DNA of 64,000 bases from RBG-16-49-21 sp040768125. Lineage in GTDB: Bacteria; Spirochaetota; UBA4802; UBA5550. The notes beneath the pieces are model-generated. The model was not told the DNA's origin and did no database searches. It saw nothing but the letters and a program-made list of their open reading frames with translations. How positions within the stretch are numbered: position 1 is the first letter of the stretch; every line of letters begins with the position of its first letter. Position numbers and translations under genes: made by a program. Shown here piece after piece: positions 26,361-34,700 of this stretch. Location: contig JAXGNG010000003.1 in the NCBI GenBank assembly GCA_040768125.1, positions 248,001 to 312,000 of the forward strand, given 5' to 3'.

Positions 26361-27077
26361 GTGCCACAGTTTTTCATCACTTCATCGAACATACGGGGGA
26401 ACAGGTGCCTTATCCGGGGGGACGATTTTCGTCATCTCGCAGCGGTGCGCCGCGCCAGGGAGGGGGATACCCTGCTGCTTCGCGACGAGGTGGGCGTCCT
26501 CTATGAAGCCCGTATCGTCTCGGTGGGGAGCGACTCCCTCGAGGCGGAGATCACGGCGACGCATCGGGGATCGGCGCCTCAGGTGGACATCACGCTATGC
26601 TTGGCCCTGCTCAAGGGAGGCAGTTTCGATGTCGCCCTGGAAAAAGCGGTTGAGGTGGGGGTGTCGCGGATCGTGCCGGTGGTGACGGAGCGGACGATAC
26701 CGCGGCGTGCCGATGATGCGGGACGTATGCGCCGCTGGTCCCGCAAGGCCATGGAAGCGGCCAAGCAGTCCCTCCGGGAGCGCGTCCCCGCCGTGGATCC
26801 GGTCAGTTCTTTCGGCGAGGTGGTGGAATCATTTTGCGACGGCGCGCGGATCATCGCCCATCCCGGCGCCGCGGGGTCGATGAGAGAGTTTCTCCGCGCG
26901 GAGCGGGCCGTCAGGGCGGTCCTCCTCGTGGGGCCCGAGGGAGGCTTTTCCCCCGGTGAGATCCGCGCAGCCGGGGATGCGGGATGGCGGCCCCTTAATT
27001 TCGGCTTCTCCCACCTGAGGGCCGAAACGGCGGCGCCGCTACTCTGCGGCATCATTATCTACGAATGGGGTGCGTGA
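26361..27077 (+). CDS. rsmE: 16S rRNA m3U1498 methyltransferase
   Basis: SPOUT-class methyltransferase that modifies U1498 of 16S rRNA. GTG at 26361 (MPQFFITSSN) matches the family N terminus; an earlier GTG at 26331 would overlap the upstream gene. An N-terminal PUA-like domain (about 1-70) precedes the trefoil-knot domain with KAVEVGVSRIVPVVTERT, the SAM loop LLVGPEGGFSPGEI and the end signature FSHLRAETAAPLL. About 238 residues, normal for RsmE. Its stop overlaps the GTG start of the ThiD2-ThiE gene by eight bases. Confidence 0.95.
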   Translation: MPQFFITSSNIRGNRCLIRGDDFRHLAAVRRAREGDTLLLRDEVGVLYEARIVSVGSDSLEAEITATHRGSAPQVDITLCLALLKGGSFDVALEKAVEVGVSRIVPVVTERTIPRRADDAGRMRRWSRKAMEAAKQSLRERVPAVDPVSSFGEVVESFCDGARIIAHPGAAGSMREFLRAERAVRAVLLVGPEGGFSPGEIRAAGDAGWRPLNFGFSHLRAETAAPLLCGIIIYEWGA

Positions 27078-28143
27078 TATCAAGAAACACGAGACACCGG
27101 CGGCTGACCGGCGGGTTCTCGCCGCGGCGGACGCGAGCCTGAATCGCGCCCTCGAGGGATTGCGCGTGTGCGAGGATGTTATGCGGTTTTCCCTTGGGCG
27201 CGCCGATCTCTCGGTGCGCCTGAAGGACGCGCGCCATCGCGCCGCCGGGGCGGCCCGGATCTTCCGGCGGGGCGCGCTCCTGGGCGCCCGGGACGTCGAC
27301 GCCGACGCCCAGAAATTCGTTGACCTCGAAGGGGAAAAAAGGCGGGGTTCCCTGGGAGACATCTTCTCCGCCAACCTCCACCGCGCCATGGAGGCCATCC
27401 GGTCCCTCGAGGAGTTCACCAAGCTTCTTCATCCCGGTGATTCCGGCAATCCTTTCCAAACCATTCGCTTCGAACTCTACCGCCTCGAGGGTGAGGCCTT
27501 TTCCGCCATGGCCCGGAGCGACAGCGTGGCGCGCTTCAGGCGCGCCCTCTACGCGGTCCTCGATCCTTCCCGCTGCGGGGACGACGAACTTCTGGATGCG
27601 GCGGCTGCCATGGCCCTGGGTGGCGCCGCGATCATCGAGCTCGAAGCCCCGGGCCTGAACGCCGACTGCATACTGCCCCTGGCCCGGGACCTCGCGGGTC
27701 TCTGCCTGCGGGAGGGGGTCCTCTTCATGTTTCACGGCCGTCCGGACGTCGCCATCATTGCCGGGGCCGGCGGCATCCGTCCCGGTCCCGGTGATCCCGG
27801 TCCCCGCGATATCCGGGCCATCGCGCCGCCGGGAACGGTAATCGGGGCGACCGCCTCGACTCCCGGCGATGCGGCGGGGGCCCTTGACGGGGGCGCGGAT
27901 TTCGTCTGCCTTGGCCCGGTATTCGGCCCCGGGGGGGGCGGGGACTCCCTCGTTGCCCGGACCCGGGAGATCACGGGAGGTGCGATCGTGGCGACGGGGG
28001 GAATGACCCCGGAGAGCGCGGCGCGCGCCCTCGGGGCGGGCGCGGATACCGTGGCGGCGCGGAGCTTTCTTTTCGGCCGTGGGCCCATCGAGGATGCGTG
28101 CCGGGCCATGGCGGAGGCCCTGCGCCGGGCGGACCAGCAGTGA
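27070..28143 (+). CDS. ThiD2-ThiE fusion protein with divergent ThiE domain
   Basis: A 357-residue protein from GTG. Residues about 18-140 match the ThiD2 domain (hydroxymethylpyrimidine-phosphate kinase type): ADASLNRALEGLRVCEDVMRF and ANLHRAMEAIRSLEEFTKLL. Residues about 155-355 form a ThiE-like TIM barrel, which normally joins HMP-pyrophosphate and thiazole phosphate to make thiamine phosphate. Several ThiE active-site blocks are changed: QLREK reads IELEAP, the ND pair reads HGRPD, and GPVFPTxTK reads GPVFGPGGGGD; IGGI reads TGGM. The ThiE half may be inactive or have altered chemistry. It overlaps rsmE and is followed by a small basic protein gene. No other thi gene is seen. Confidence 0.78.
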   Translation: MRDIKKHETPAADRRVLAAADASLNRALEGLRVCEDVMRFSLGRADLSVRLKDARHRAAGAARIFRRGALLGARDVDADAQKFVDLEGEKRRGSLGDIFSANLHRAMEAIRSLEEFTKLLHPGDSGNPFQTIRFELYRLEGEAFSAMARSDSVARFRRALYAVLDPSRCGDDELLDAAAAMALGGAAIIELEAPGLNADCILPLARDLAGLCLREGVLFMFHGRPDVAIIAGAGGIRPGPGDPGPRDIRAIAPPGTVIGATASTPGDAAGALDGGADFVCLGPVFGPGGGGDSLVARTREITGGAIVATGGMTPESAARALGAGADTVAARSFLFGRGPIEDACRAMAEALRRADQQ

Positions 28144-28156
28144 GAAGGATACGGCC

Positions 28157-28381
28157 ATGAGCGTCGATGAGCGAAATGCCGCCCGCGATGAATGGCGGGC
28201 GGCCCGGGAGCAGAAGCTGCTACGAAAGGCCGACCTCGCGGCCGGGGGAATGGACGCCGCGACCCTGCGGAGGGACCGCGTGTACAGGGAATACAGGAAA
28301 CGCCAGATGCGCGCCGCGGTGAGGATCCGGCACCTGGAGCGGCGCATGAACAGGAAGCGGGCAATTGAAGAAAAGGGATAG
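28157..28381 (+). CDS. Small basic helical protein, unknown
   Basis: A 74-residue protein from ATG at 28157 with GAGAAGGA eight bases upstream. It is rich in Arg, Ala and Glu with no hydrophobic core segment, and should be one or two long helices (RRDRVYREYRKRQMRAAVRI). Its end overlaps the start of the radical SAM gene by 17 bases, so the pair is likely co-translated. I recognise no family. A nucleic-acid contact or partner-binding role is possible from composition alone. Confidence 0.65.
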   Translation: MSVDERNAARDEWRAAREQKLLRKADLAAGGMDAATLRRDRVYREYRKRQMRAAVRIRHLERRMNRKRAIEEKG

Positions 28382-29645
28382 GAACAATTGCCTGGTCTAC
28401 GCGGACGAAGCGGGTAACGTGTGGGACCTCCCCGGCGTGGAGCCGGCGTTCCGAACGGGGCGGCGTTTTCTCCCCGCCGAGGGGGTATCGCTGATATCCC
28501 TTCCCTACGGGAGCTATCTCTTCTCCCTCCCGGGAAGGTACCCGGTGAGTTACAACCGCCGTATGAATGATTTTCGCCATGTCGAGGTCTCCCCCGACGG
28601 CGAGGAGATCACGGCTGCCTCGGCGTTTCTCGCCTCCGCCTACCTCCGCACGTACCTTCCGGCTTTTATACGGAGAGATGACGCGCCCGTCCTGCCGATG
28701 TGGGCCTACGCGGGCCTGGCCATCAGGGACGGCCGCTTCATGGTTCCCGCGGTCCGCATCGACGAGGACACCCGTTCGGACCCCGCCATCCATGAAAATG
28801 ATTCGGAGCTCCGGGACGCCGTGGACCGCGCGGTCATGGAGATGCCGGGGAATCGCCTCGTGGGCCAGCTTGTGAGCTGCTCAACGGAATACCGCTGCCT
28901 CTGTGCCAGGAATTTCTTTCTCGGCCGCTTCGAGGCGCCGGTCCCCACCACGCCGGCGTGCAACGCCTCCTGCCTCGGCTGTCTCTCCCTGCAGGACGAC
29001 GCGTCACCCTTTCCCCACTCCCAGCCGCGCCTGGAGTTTTCTCCCTCGAGTGAGGAGATCGCCGGGGTGATTCTGCGGCACATCCTGAACGTGGAGAGGG
29101 CGGTGGCGAGTTTCGGGCAGGGATGCGAGGGCGAGCCCCTCCTGCGCGCCCGGGACCTGGCCGCCGCCATACGGATGGTACGGGAAAAAACCGACAGGGG
29201 TACGATCAACTGCAACACCAATGGTTCCCTTCCCGATGCTGTGCGCGAGCTGGCCCGGGCGGGCCTTGATTCGATACGGATCAGCCTTTCGTCGCCCACG
29301 GCGAAGTACTACGAACGCTACCACCGCCCTTCGGGGTATTCCTTCGATGACGTGCTGAGGTCCCTGGACGCCGCGCTCGATGCCGGACTCTTCGTATCCA
29401 TCAACCTCTTTTTCCTGCCGGGCTTTACCGACTCGGAAAAGGAGGCGGAGTCCCTTGAGGGGTTTCTCGCGCGGTTCCCCGTTTCGATGCTGCAGGCCAG
29501 GAACCATAACATCGACCCGGACTACTATCTCGACGCGATCGGATTCGAGGAATCAGACCCCCTGGGTATCGAGGAATTGTTGAAAGGATTGCGGCGGCGT
29601 CACGGGAAGATGCGGATCGGCTACTACAATCCGCCCCTCCGTTAA
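28365..29645 (+). CDS. Radical SAM protein
   Basis: A 426-residue protein from TTG at 28365 with AGGAAG upstream. A non-canonical N-terminal region of about 190 residues precedes the Fe-S motif CNASCLGC (CxxxCxxC, near residue 200). This is followed by ASFGQGCEGEPLL, TINCNTNGSLPDAV, GLDSIRISLSSP and FVSINLFFLPGFTDSE, the ordered strands of a radical SAM barrel. No C-terminal SPASM or auxiliary cluster is evident. The reaction cannot be named. The upstream small basic protein overlaps it by 17 bases and is a candidate partner or substrate. Its stop shares two bases with the convergent sensor kinase stop. Confidence 0.88.
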   Translation: MKKRDRNNCLVYADEAGNVWDLPGVEPAFRTGRRFLPAEGVSLISLPYGSYLFSLPGRYPVSYNRRMNDFRHVEVSPDGEEITAASAFLASAYLRTYLPAFIRRDDAPVLPMWAYAGLAIRDGRFMVPAVRIDEDTRSDPAIHENDSELRDAVDRAVMEMPGNRLVGQLVSCSTEYRCLCARNFFLGRFEAPVPTTPACNASCLGCLSLQDDASPFPHSQPRLEFSPSSEEIAGVILRHILNVERAVASFGQGCEGEPLLRARDLAAAIRMVREKTDRGTINCNTNGSLPDAVRELARAGLDSIRISLSSPTAKYYERYHRPSGYSFDDVLRSLDAALDAGLFVSINLFFLPGFTDSEKEAESLEGFLARFPVSMLQARNHNIDPDYYLDAIGFEESDPLGIEELLKGLRRRHGKMRIGYYNPPLR

Positions 29646-32600
29646 GGCGCCGTATCGGGAAGGACGTCCACCACGACGAAGGTAACGTCGTCCTCGAGCT
29701 GTTCGCCGGCGCCCCGCCACTCGTGCACAAGGCGCGTCAGGATCTTCGCGAATTCCGACGCGGTCTCGTCGGCATGGGTGATGATCGCGCGGTGCAGCGA
29801 ATCTTTCCCGAACATGGACCTGTCGCCGTTGCAGGCCTCGATGACGCCGTCGGTATACATGATGATCCTGTCCCCCGCCTCGAGATCGGCGGTCGCGGTT
29901 TCGCACTCGGTGTCCATGGAGAAGCCGATGAGCCTTCCGGCGGGCACGAGCTCAACGACGCTGCCGCTCCCTCTCTTGAAAACGAGGAGGGGCTCATGGC
30001 CGCACCGCGCGTAGGTGACCTTCATCGCCCCGCGGTCGATGAGGGCGTATCCCGCCGTGGCGAACTGGCGCTCGATATTGCCGGTGAGGATGTCGTTCAT
30101 CCGCATCATCAGGAGGCGCGGGTCATCGGCGCACTCCTCCAGTATCGAGAAGGTTATTTTCACCATAGACGCGATCAGGGCCGCGGGCACGCCGTGGCCT
30201 GAAACGTCGGCGATGAACACGCCGAGGCGGCGGTCGTCCACGGGGGAGAAGTCGTAGAAGTCGCCGCCGATGCTCTCCATGGAAATGCAGACCGCTTCCA
30301 CGTCCATTCCCGGATGGCGGGGAAGGGTTCCCGGGACCGTGCCGATCTGTATTCTTTTCGCGAGCTCCATCTCCATCCTCAGGCCTGAGAGCTCGCTGTT
30401 TTCCGTGACCGCGGCCTTGAGCCTGGTCAGGGTGGCGACCCGTGCCAGGAGCTCGACGCGGTCAAAGGGTTTCGACAGGTAGTCGTTCGCCCCGGCCCCG
30501 AGGCCCGTCGCCATATCGGAGACCCCTCCCTTCGCCGTGAGGAGCAGCACGGGGAGGTCGGCCATGGAATGGCGCTCCCGCACCGCCCGGAGCACCTGGA
30601 GCCCCGACATCTTCGGCATCATCACGTCCAGGATGAGCAGGTCGGGCTTAAGGCCGGCATCCATCATCGCCAGGGCATCGGCCCCGCTTGACGCGCCCCA
30701 CACGGCGTAGCCATGGAGGGAGAGCTGGCTCTCGACTACGAGGAGGGAGGCCGGATCGTCGTCCACCGCCAGGACCCGCGGTTTCCCTGCCATGGCCCCG
30801 GCGTCAGGCTGGATACACGGGATGATCACCTTCCCGGGTCGTGCCCTGGGGGGGGCGGGAGCTTCACCGGTTTCCGCCGCTGCCGCCACTGCCGGAGGCA
30901 CGAGGGGTATGCGGAAACGGAAGGTCGATCCCCGCCCGGGCCGGGACTCCGCCTGGATCTCGCCGCCGTGGAGGACAACCAGGGCCCTGGTGATGGAGAG
31001 GCCGATACCCGTGCCGCCGTGGCTCCGCGAGATCGAGCCGTCGGCCTGCTCGAAGGGCTCGAATATGTAGGGGAGCCTCTCCGGGGGGACACCGATACCC
31101 GTGTCGGCGACCTCCACCTCGAGCAGGGAAGTTTCCCCCGTCCCGTCGTCCAGTATCCGCGCGGAAATTTCCACGCGGCCTTTGTCCGTGAATTTTATGG
31201 CGTTGTCCAGGAGATTGATGAGTATCTGCTGCATCCGGTCCTCGTCCGCGGCGAAGAGGGGGAGGTCGCCGGGAATCGAATTGACGATCTCGATGGGCCT
31301 TGTTCCCTTCAAATACCGCGTTATCTCGATCCCCATCTCCGCGAGCGTCCGGATGTCGACCGGCTTCAGCTTCAGGGCTATGTCCCTGTTCCTGAGCCTG
31401 GAAAAATCGAGGAGATCGTTGATGAGGGATGCCAGGCGCCGTCCGCTCGCGACGATTACCGAGAGGTTCGTCCACGCTCCCTCCGGCAGTTTTCCGGCCG
31501 CGCCATCCATGAGTGACTCCGCGATCCCGATGATTGCGGTCAACGGCGTCTTCAGCTCGTGGGATGTGTTCGCCAGGAATTCGTCCTTGACGCGGTCCAC
31601 CCTGATGAGCTGCCGGTTCGATTTTTCGAGCTCCCCGGAGAGGGTCTCGATGCTGTCAAAGGCCCTTGAAAACCGAAGGGAAAGCAGGAAGGCCTGGGAG
31701 AGCACGAAGACGAAGAGTCCGAAGGGGAAAAAATTCCCCGTGTTTACCAGCATGTTGTCGTAGAGTATCTCGTTCACCACGGTGATAAAGAGCACGATCG
31801 TTCCCAACAGGAACACGTTCGCTCCCTCCCTCTTTCGCACGAAGGCCAGGACCACGGCATAGACGGTGAAGAGGCTCGCGGCGAGGGTGATGATTTCGTA
31901 TGCCCCGATGGTCCTGGTGTAGATGAAAGAGGGGGCGGCTATCACGACCAGGGAAAAAATGACGCCCAGCACCAGGAGAGGGCGGAGAACCGCCGCGGGA
32001 AACTCTTTCGGGAAGAGGGAGTGCATGAACATGGCGAAGACGGGGAGGCCCAGGTAGAGGGTCAGGTATTCAGTTTTGAGGATGAGGTCCCAGTCCAGCA
32101 CGGGCAGGAGTCCCGTCACCAGGTACTCCCCGCTCACCATGGGCCGCACCGCGATGATAAGACAGAAGAGGCCCAGGTGGAGCGGGGAGGGATCGTCACG
32201 CCTGATCAGGTACATGCCGAGGTGATAGAGGGCCATGATGAGAAGGCTCCCGAACATGAAAACCTGGAATGCGAAGTTCATGTCGCGCATTGCGCCGACG
32301 GCTTCGTGGGAGCCGAGATGGATCGAATGAAATGCGCCGCCCTTGTTGTGATGGAAATTCGAGACCTGGAGCAGTACCTCCTGGGCGCCCTCCCGGGGAG
32401 TAAAGCTCGCGATGACGGGACGGTAATAGGGCCTCGATGTTTCGCGGGAGGTCCCGACGATGCCGTTTGCGGCGATCTTCTTCCCGTTGACAAAGAGCGC
32501 GTAGGCGGTCCGCATGTCGATGAGGCGGAGGGCGAGGGGCCCGGTGCCTTCCTGCAGGCGGAGGGTGAGACGGTAGGTGGCGTACCCGTTTCCATCCAGG

Positions 32601-32896
32601 GTCTCCCCCTCCACGACTCGACCGTTCCATTCGGAGGGAACCCTGATGAACCCGTCCATCCGGGGCGACCTGCCCGGGGCAAAGTCACGGTTTTCAAGAA
32701 GACGTTTCCAGTAGAATTCCCATTCGCCGTCGAGGGTGACGGTGTGTTTATCTCCCGGTTCGAATCCCGTCAGGTCGAGGATTCCCCCCGCCGCTTCGGG
32801 GTATTCATTGCGGGGGGTGGAATTTCCGCATCCCGATGAGAAGAAGGCCGTTAGAATTGCCAGGAGCATGGCCCTGAATAACGGCGTATTACCCAT
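29642..32896 (-). CDS. 7TM-DISM sensor: histidine kinase, receiver and PP2C phosphatase hybrid
   Basis: From ATG at the complement of 32894-32896, a protein of 1084 residues. Order: lipoprotein-type signal ending FFSSGC; extracellular jelly-roll 7TMR-DISMED-like domain (LDGEWEFYWKRLL to about 200); seven TM helices (about 210-420); HisKA with SHELKTPL; HATPase with LLDNAIKF, DTGIGVP and GGTGIGLS; linker; receiver with VDDD, LILDVMMP, Thr and SKPFD; and a SpoIIE-type PP2C domain with IGGDFYDF, ADVSGHG, YTDGV and EDDVTFV. All key residues are kept. PP2C output usually dephosphorylates a STAS anti-anti-sigma factor, and one is encoded at 49810. A start at 33001 would add 35 residues and spoil the signal peptide. 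Confidence 0.93.
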   Translation of the reverse strand: MGNTPLFRAMLLAILTAFFSSGCGNSTPRNEYPEAAGGILDLTGFEPGDKHTVTLDGEWEFYWKRLLENRDFAPGRSPRMDGFIRVPSEWNGRVVEGETLDGNGYATYRLTLRLQEGTGPLALRLIDMRTAYALFVNGKKIAANGIVGTSRETSRPYYRPVIASFTPREGAQEVLLQVSNFHHNKGGAFHSIHLGSHEAVGAMRDMNFAFQVFMFGSLLIMALYHLGMYLIRRDDPSPLHLGLFCLIIAVRPMVSGEYLVTGLLPVLDWDLILKTEYLTLYLGLPVFAMFMHSLFPKEFPAAVLRPLLVLGVIFSLVVIAAPSFIYTRTIGAYEIITLAASLFTVYAVVLAFVRKREGANVFLLGTIVLFITVVNEILYDNMLVNTGNFFPFGLFVFVLSQAFLLSLRFSRAFDSIETLSGELEKSNRQLIRVDRVKDEFLANTSHELKTPLTAIIGIAESLMDGAAGKLPEGAWTNLSVIVASGRRLASLINDLLDFSRLRNRDIALKLKPVDIRTLAEMGIEITRYLKGTRPIEIVNSIPGDLPLFAADEDRMQQILINLLDNAIKFTDKGRVEISARILDDGTGETSLLEVEVADTGIGVPPERLPYIFEPFEQADGSISRSHGGTGIGLSITRALVVLHGGEIQAESRPGRGSTFRFRIPLVPPAVAAAAETGEAPAPPRARPGKVIIPCIQPDAGAMAGKPRVLAVDDDPASLLVVESQLSLHGYAVWGASSGADALAMMDAGLKPDLLILDVMMPKMSGLQVLRAVRERHSMADLPVLLLTAKGGVSDMATGLGAGANDYLSKPFDRVELLARVATLTRLKAAVTENSELSGLRMEMELAKRIQIGTVPGTLPRHPGMDVEAVCISMESIGGDFYDFSPVDDRRLGVFIADVSGHGVPAALIASMVKITFSILEECADDPRLLMMRMNDILTGNIERQFATAGYALIDRGAMKVTYARCGHEPLLVFKRGSGSVVELVPAGRLIGFSMDTECETATADLEAGDRIIMYTDGVIEACNGDRSMFGKDSLHRAIITHADETASEFAKILTRLVHEWRGAGEQLEDDVTFVVVDVLPDTAP

Positions 32897-32902
32897 GGGC
32901 GC

Positions 32903-32931
32903 AGTATAAGATAAAGCGATTGCGTTGTAAA
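32903..32931 (-). promoter_or_regulatory. Promoter giving a possibly leaderless sensor mRNA
   Basis: On the minus strand TTTACA (complement of 32926-32931) and TATACT (complement of 32903-32908) are spaced 17 bases. The -10 box ends six bases before the ATG of the hybrid sensor, and no ribosome site lies between. Transcription would begin at or next to the A of the ATG. Confidence 0.55.
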
Positions 32932-33036
32932 TGACAATTTTTAAGGCCCGCCCCGCCCTTGCTGCGTGTAAAATAATCTTGACGAATCGAGGGCTCTTCA
33001 TGAATGTATGGGCAGGATCGCACGCGGGAGGAAGCC

Positions 33037-33651
33037 ATGTCTGATGCCGTTATCCACGCCCTGGTGCTCGTGCAGAATTGGGGGGGGGGCTCCGAGATTC
33101 TCGAAGCGCTGAGGAAAAACCGCCACGTCATATCCCTGTTCCATGTCATGGGCCGCCACAGCTATCTTATCGACGCCAATTTCGACGACAAGGCCCAGCT
33201 CGCGGAGTGGATCGACCGGGTGAAGTCGATCGCTCTTCCGTCGGGCGTTCCGGCCGTCATCGCCGTCCAGACCCAGCGGATTATCGACGTGCACAAGAGC
33301 AAGGATGATTTCAGCCTCGGCGACTATCTTGCCATGAAGGAGCGCTATCACTTTTTCGTCAAGATAGACAATCCCCACCATGATGCCTCGCTCCTGAAGC
33401 TCCTGGGGAGAAGCGCCATCGTCCATTCGATCCTCCACGTCCAGGGGGAGAATTCGCTGACCATCGAGGTTATCACCGGAGAATACGATGAATACAGGAA
33501 ACTCCTGGCGGGCATGAAAAAATCGAGGAGCATCATCCACCTCGAGACCCAGGAGGTGATCTCCGTGGTGAAATACAGGAACATGATCCTCGGGGAGAGC
33601 GGGAAGCCGGAAAAAAGGGAGACCGACATCCGGGAACTCTACACCCTGTAG
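33037..33651 (+). CDS. Tandem Lrp/AsnC-type ligand-binding domains without HTH
   Basis: A 204-residue protein from ATG at 33037 with GGGAGGA upstream. Two consecutive alpha-beta units are seen: residues 5-85 (ALVLVQNWGGGSEILEALRK, then HVMGRHSYLIDANF) and 105-190 (FFVKIDNPHHDASLLKLLG, then HVQGENSLTIEVI). Each has the beta-alpha-beta-beta-alpha-beta layout and the V..G...L.. pattern of the Lrp/AsnC RAM ligand domain. No helix-turn-helix is present, so it may be a stand-alone ligand sensor or adapter. It lies 42 bases before the thioesterase gene. Confidence 0.6.
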   Translation: MSDAVIHALVLVQNWGGGSEILEALRKNRHVISLFHVMGRHSYLIDANFDDKAQLAEWIDRVKSIALPSGVPAVIAVQTQRIIDVHKSKDDFSLGDYLAMKERYHFFVKIDNPHHDASLLKLLGRSAIVHSILHVQGENSLTIEVITGEYDEYRKLLAGMKKSRSIIHLETQEVISVVKYRNMILGESGKPEKRETDIRELYTL

Positions 33652-33693
33652 GTCCGACGCGAGGGAGCGAGGTCGCGTCAAGGAGGAGCCTCA

Positions 33694-34107
33694 ATGGGGA
33701 AGATTCAGACGATCGAAAACCCGATCGAGTACGCACGCGAGGTCGTGGGCCGCGATCCCTTCGCCACCTTCCTGGGCATTGACGTGGAGGAGGTGCGGAG
33801 CGGCTATGCCCGGTGCGGCATCACCGTCACCCCCGAGAGCCTGAACGCCGTTGAGCGCGCCCATGGCGCCTTCGTCTACGCCCTCGCCGACCAGGCCTTC
33901 GCGGTGGCCTGCAACAGCACCGGCGTCATGGCGATCGCCGTGAATTTTACCATAAATTACATCTCCGGCGCCGTCGACGGCGAAAGAATTTTCGCCGAGG
34001 CAACGCCGGTCAACAGCGGAAGAAAGCTCTCCGTCTGGAAAATCGAGGTCCGCGGCGCCGGGGACAAGCTGATCGCCACCGGGAGCGGGACCGCCTACCA
34101 CAAGTGA
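33694..34107 (+). CDS. PaaI-type hotdog-fold thioesterase
   Basis: A 137-residue protein with the signature of PaaI-like acyl-CoA thioesterases: ERAHGAFVYALADQAFAVAC, where Asp in ALAD is the likely catalytic residue, then AVNFTINYISG and a C-terminal strand region ending TGSGTAYHK. The family hydrolyses aryl- or acyl-CoA esters in the cytoplasm. AAGGAGG precedes the ATG. The neighbouring Lrp-type domain protein is likely co-transcribed; no paa catabolic gene is nearby, so the substrate is open. Confidence 0.85.
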   Translation: MGKIQTIENPIEYAREVVGRDPFATFLGIDVEEVRSGYARCGITVTPESLNAVERAHGAFVYALADQAFAVACNSTGVMAIAVNFTINYISGAVDGERIFAEATPVNSGRKLSVWKIEVRGAGDKLIATGSGTAYHK

Positions 34108-34128
34108 GGCCTGCGCTGAAATAAAGTC

Positions 34129-34159
34129 TTGACAGCGTCAATCCACGTCGTGGTATACT
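34129..34159 (+). promoter_or_regulatory. Promoter candidate for lipoprotein-dapA-dapB unit
   Basis: TTGACA at 34129-34134 and TATACT at 34154-34159 are near consensus. The spacer is 19 bases but the -10 is preceded by TGG, an extended -10 element. A GC-rich leader of about 85 bases follows, with complementary stretches around 34170-34205 (GGCGCCGCC and related), before the GTG at 34250. Confidence 0.6.
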
Positions 34160-34249
34160 CGCTGATCGCGCGGCGCCGCCGGTCCCCCCTCGGGGGTTCC
34201 CGCCGGGTCGTTTCGAAAATGACAGTAATTGCAAAGGGAAAGTGAAACA

Positions 34250-34600
34250 GTGAGAATCCTGATGGCGCCCCTTCTCGTGGCCGCGCTGTTCGCGACGGCC
34301 TGCGATGTGTTTATTGAAAAAAACTACGTTGATTTCCTCAAGCAGAAGGAGAAGGGCGTCTATCTGATGAAAAAGGACGTCGAGGCCGACGGCAAGCTCC
34401 TGAAAAAGGGAGCGGCGGTTCGGCTCCTGGTCGTCACGAGCAAGGAGTGGATCAAGGTGTACGCCTATCCCGAGAGGATCGATCCCCTGAAGGCCGAGCG
34501 CCTCCTCGTACTCTATCTCTTTGCCGATGATTTTGAAAAGAAGAAGTTTGATCCCGATTTTTTCACCGGCAGGCTGCAGGCGGTGCTGGCGGAAAAATAG
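34250..34600 (+). CDS. Small lipoprotein, unknown
   Basis: GTG at 34250, with AAAGGGAA nine bases upstream, gives 116 residues. The N terminus MRILMAPLLVAALFATACD is a lipoprotein signal. The mature part is short and Lys-rich, with VRLLVVTSKEWIKVYAYPE resembling one SH3-like beta hairpin and a C-terminal acidic helix. I recognise no family. It sits directly downstream of a strong promoter and upstream of dapA, with a 100-base gap. Confidence 0.7.
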   Translation: MRILMAPLLVAALFATACDVFIEKNYVDFLKQKEKGVYLMKKDVEADGKLLKKGAAVRLLVVTSKEWIKVYAYPERIDPLKAERLLVLYLFADDFEKKKFDPDFFTGRLQAVLAEK

Positions 34601-34700
34601 GGCGGGACCGCGCGCGGCGCGCCCCGATGCGGGCCGGGCGGCTCTCCCGGGACGGTCCGGTGAACAGGTTGCGACTGGTGTCGCGGGAATGGTGGGATCC

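Noticed and set aside
34165..34210. Possible riboswitch (lysine type) before the lipoprotein-dapA unit
   Set aside because: The leader is only about 85 bases, too short for a lysine riboswitch, and no conserved core is visible.
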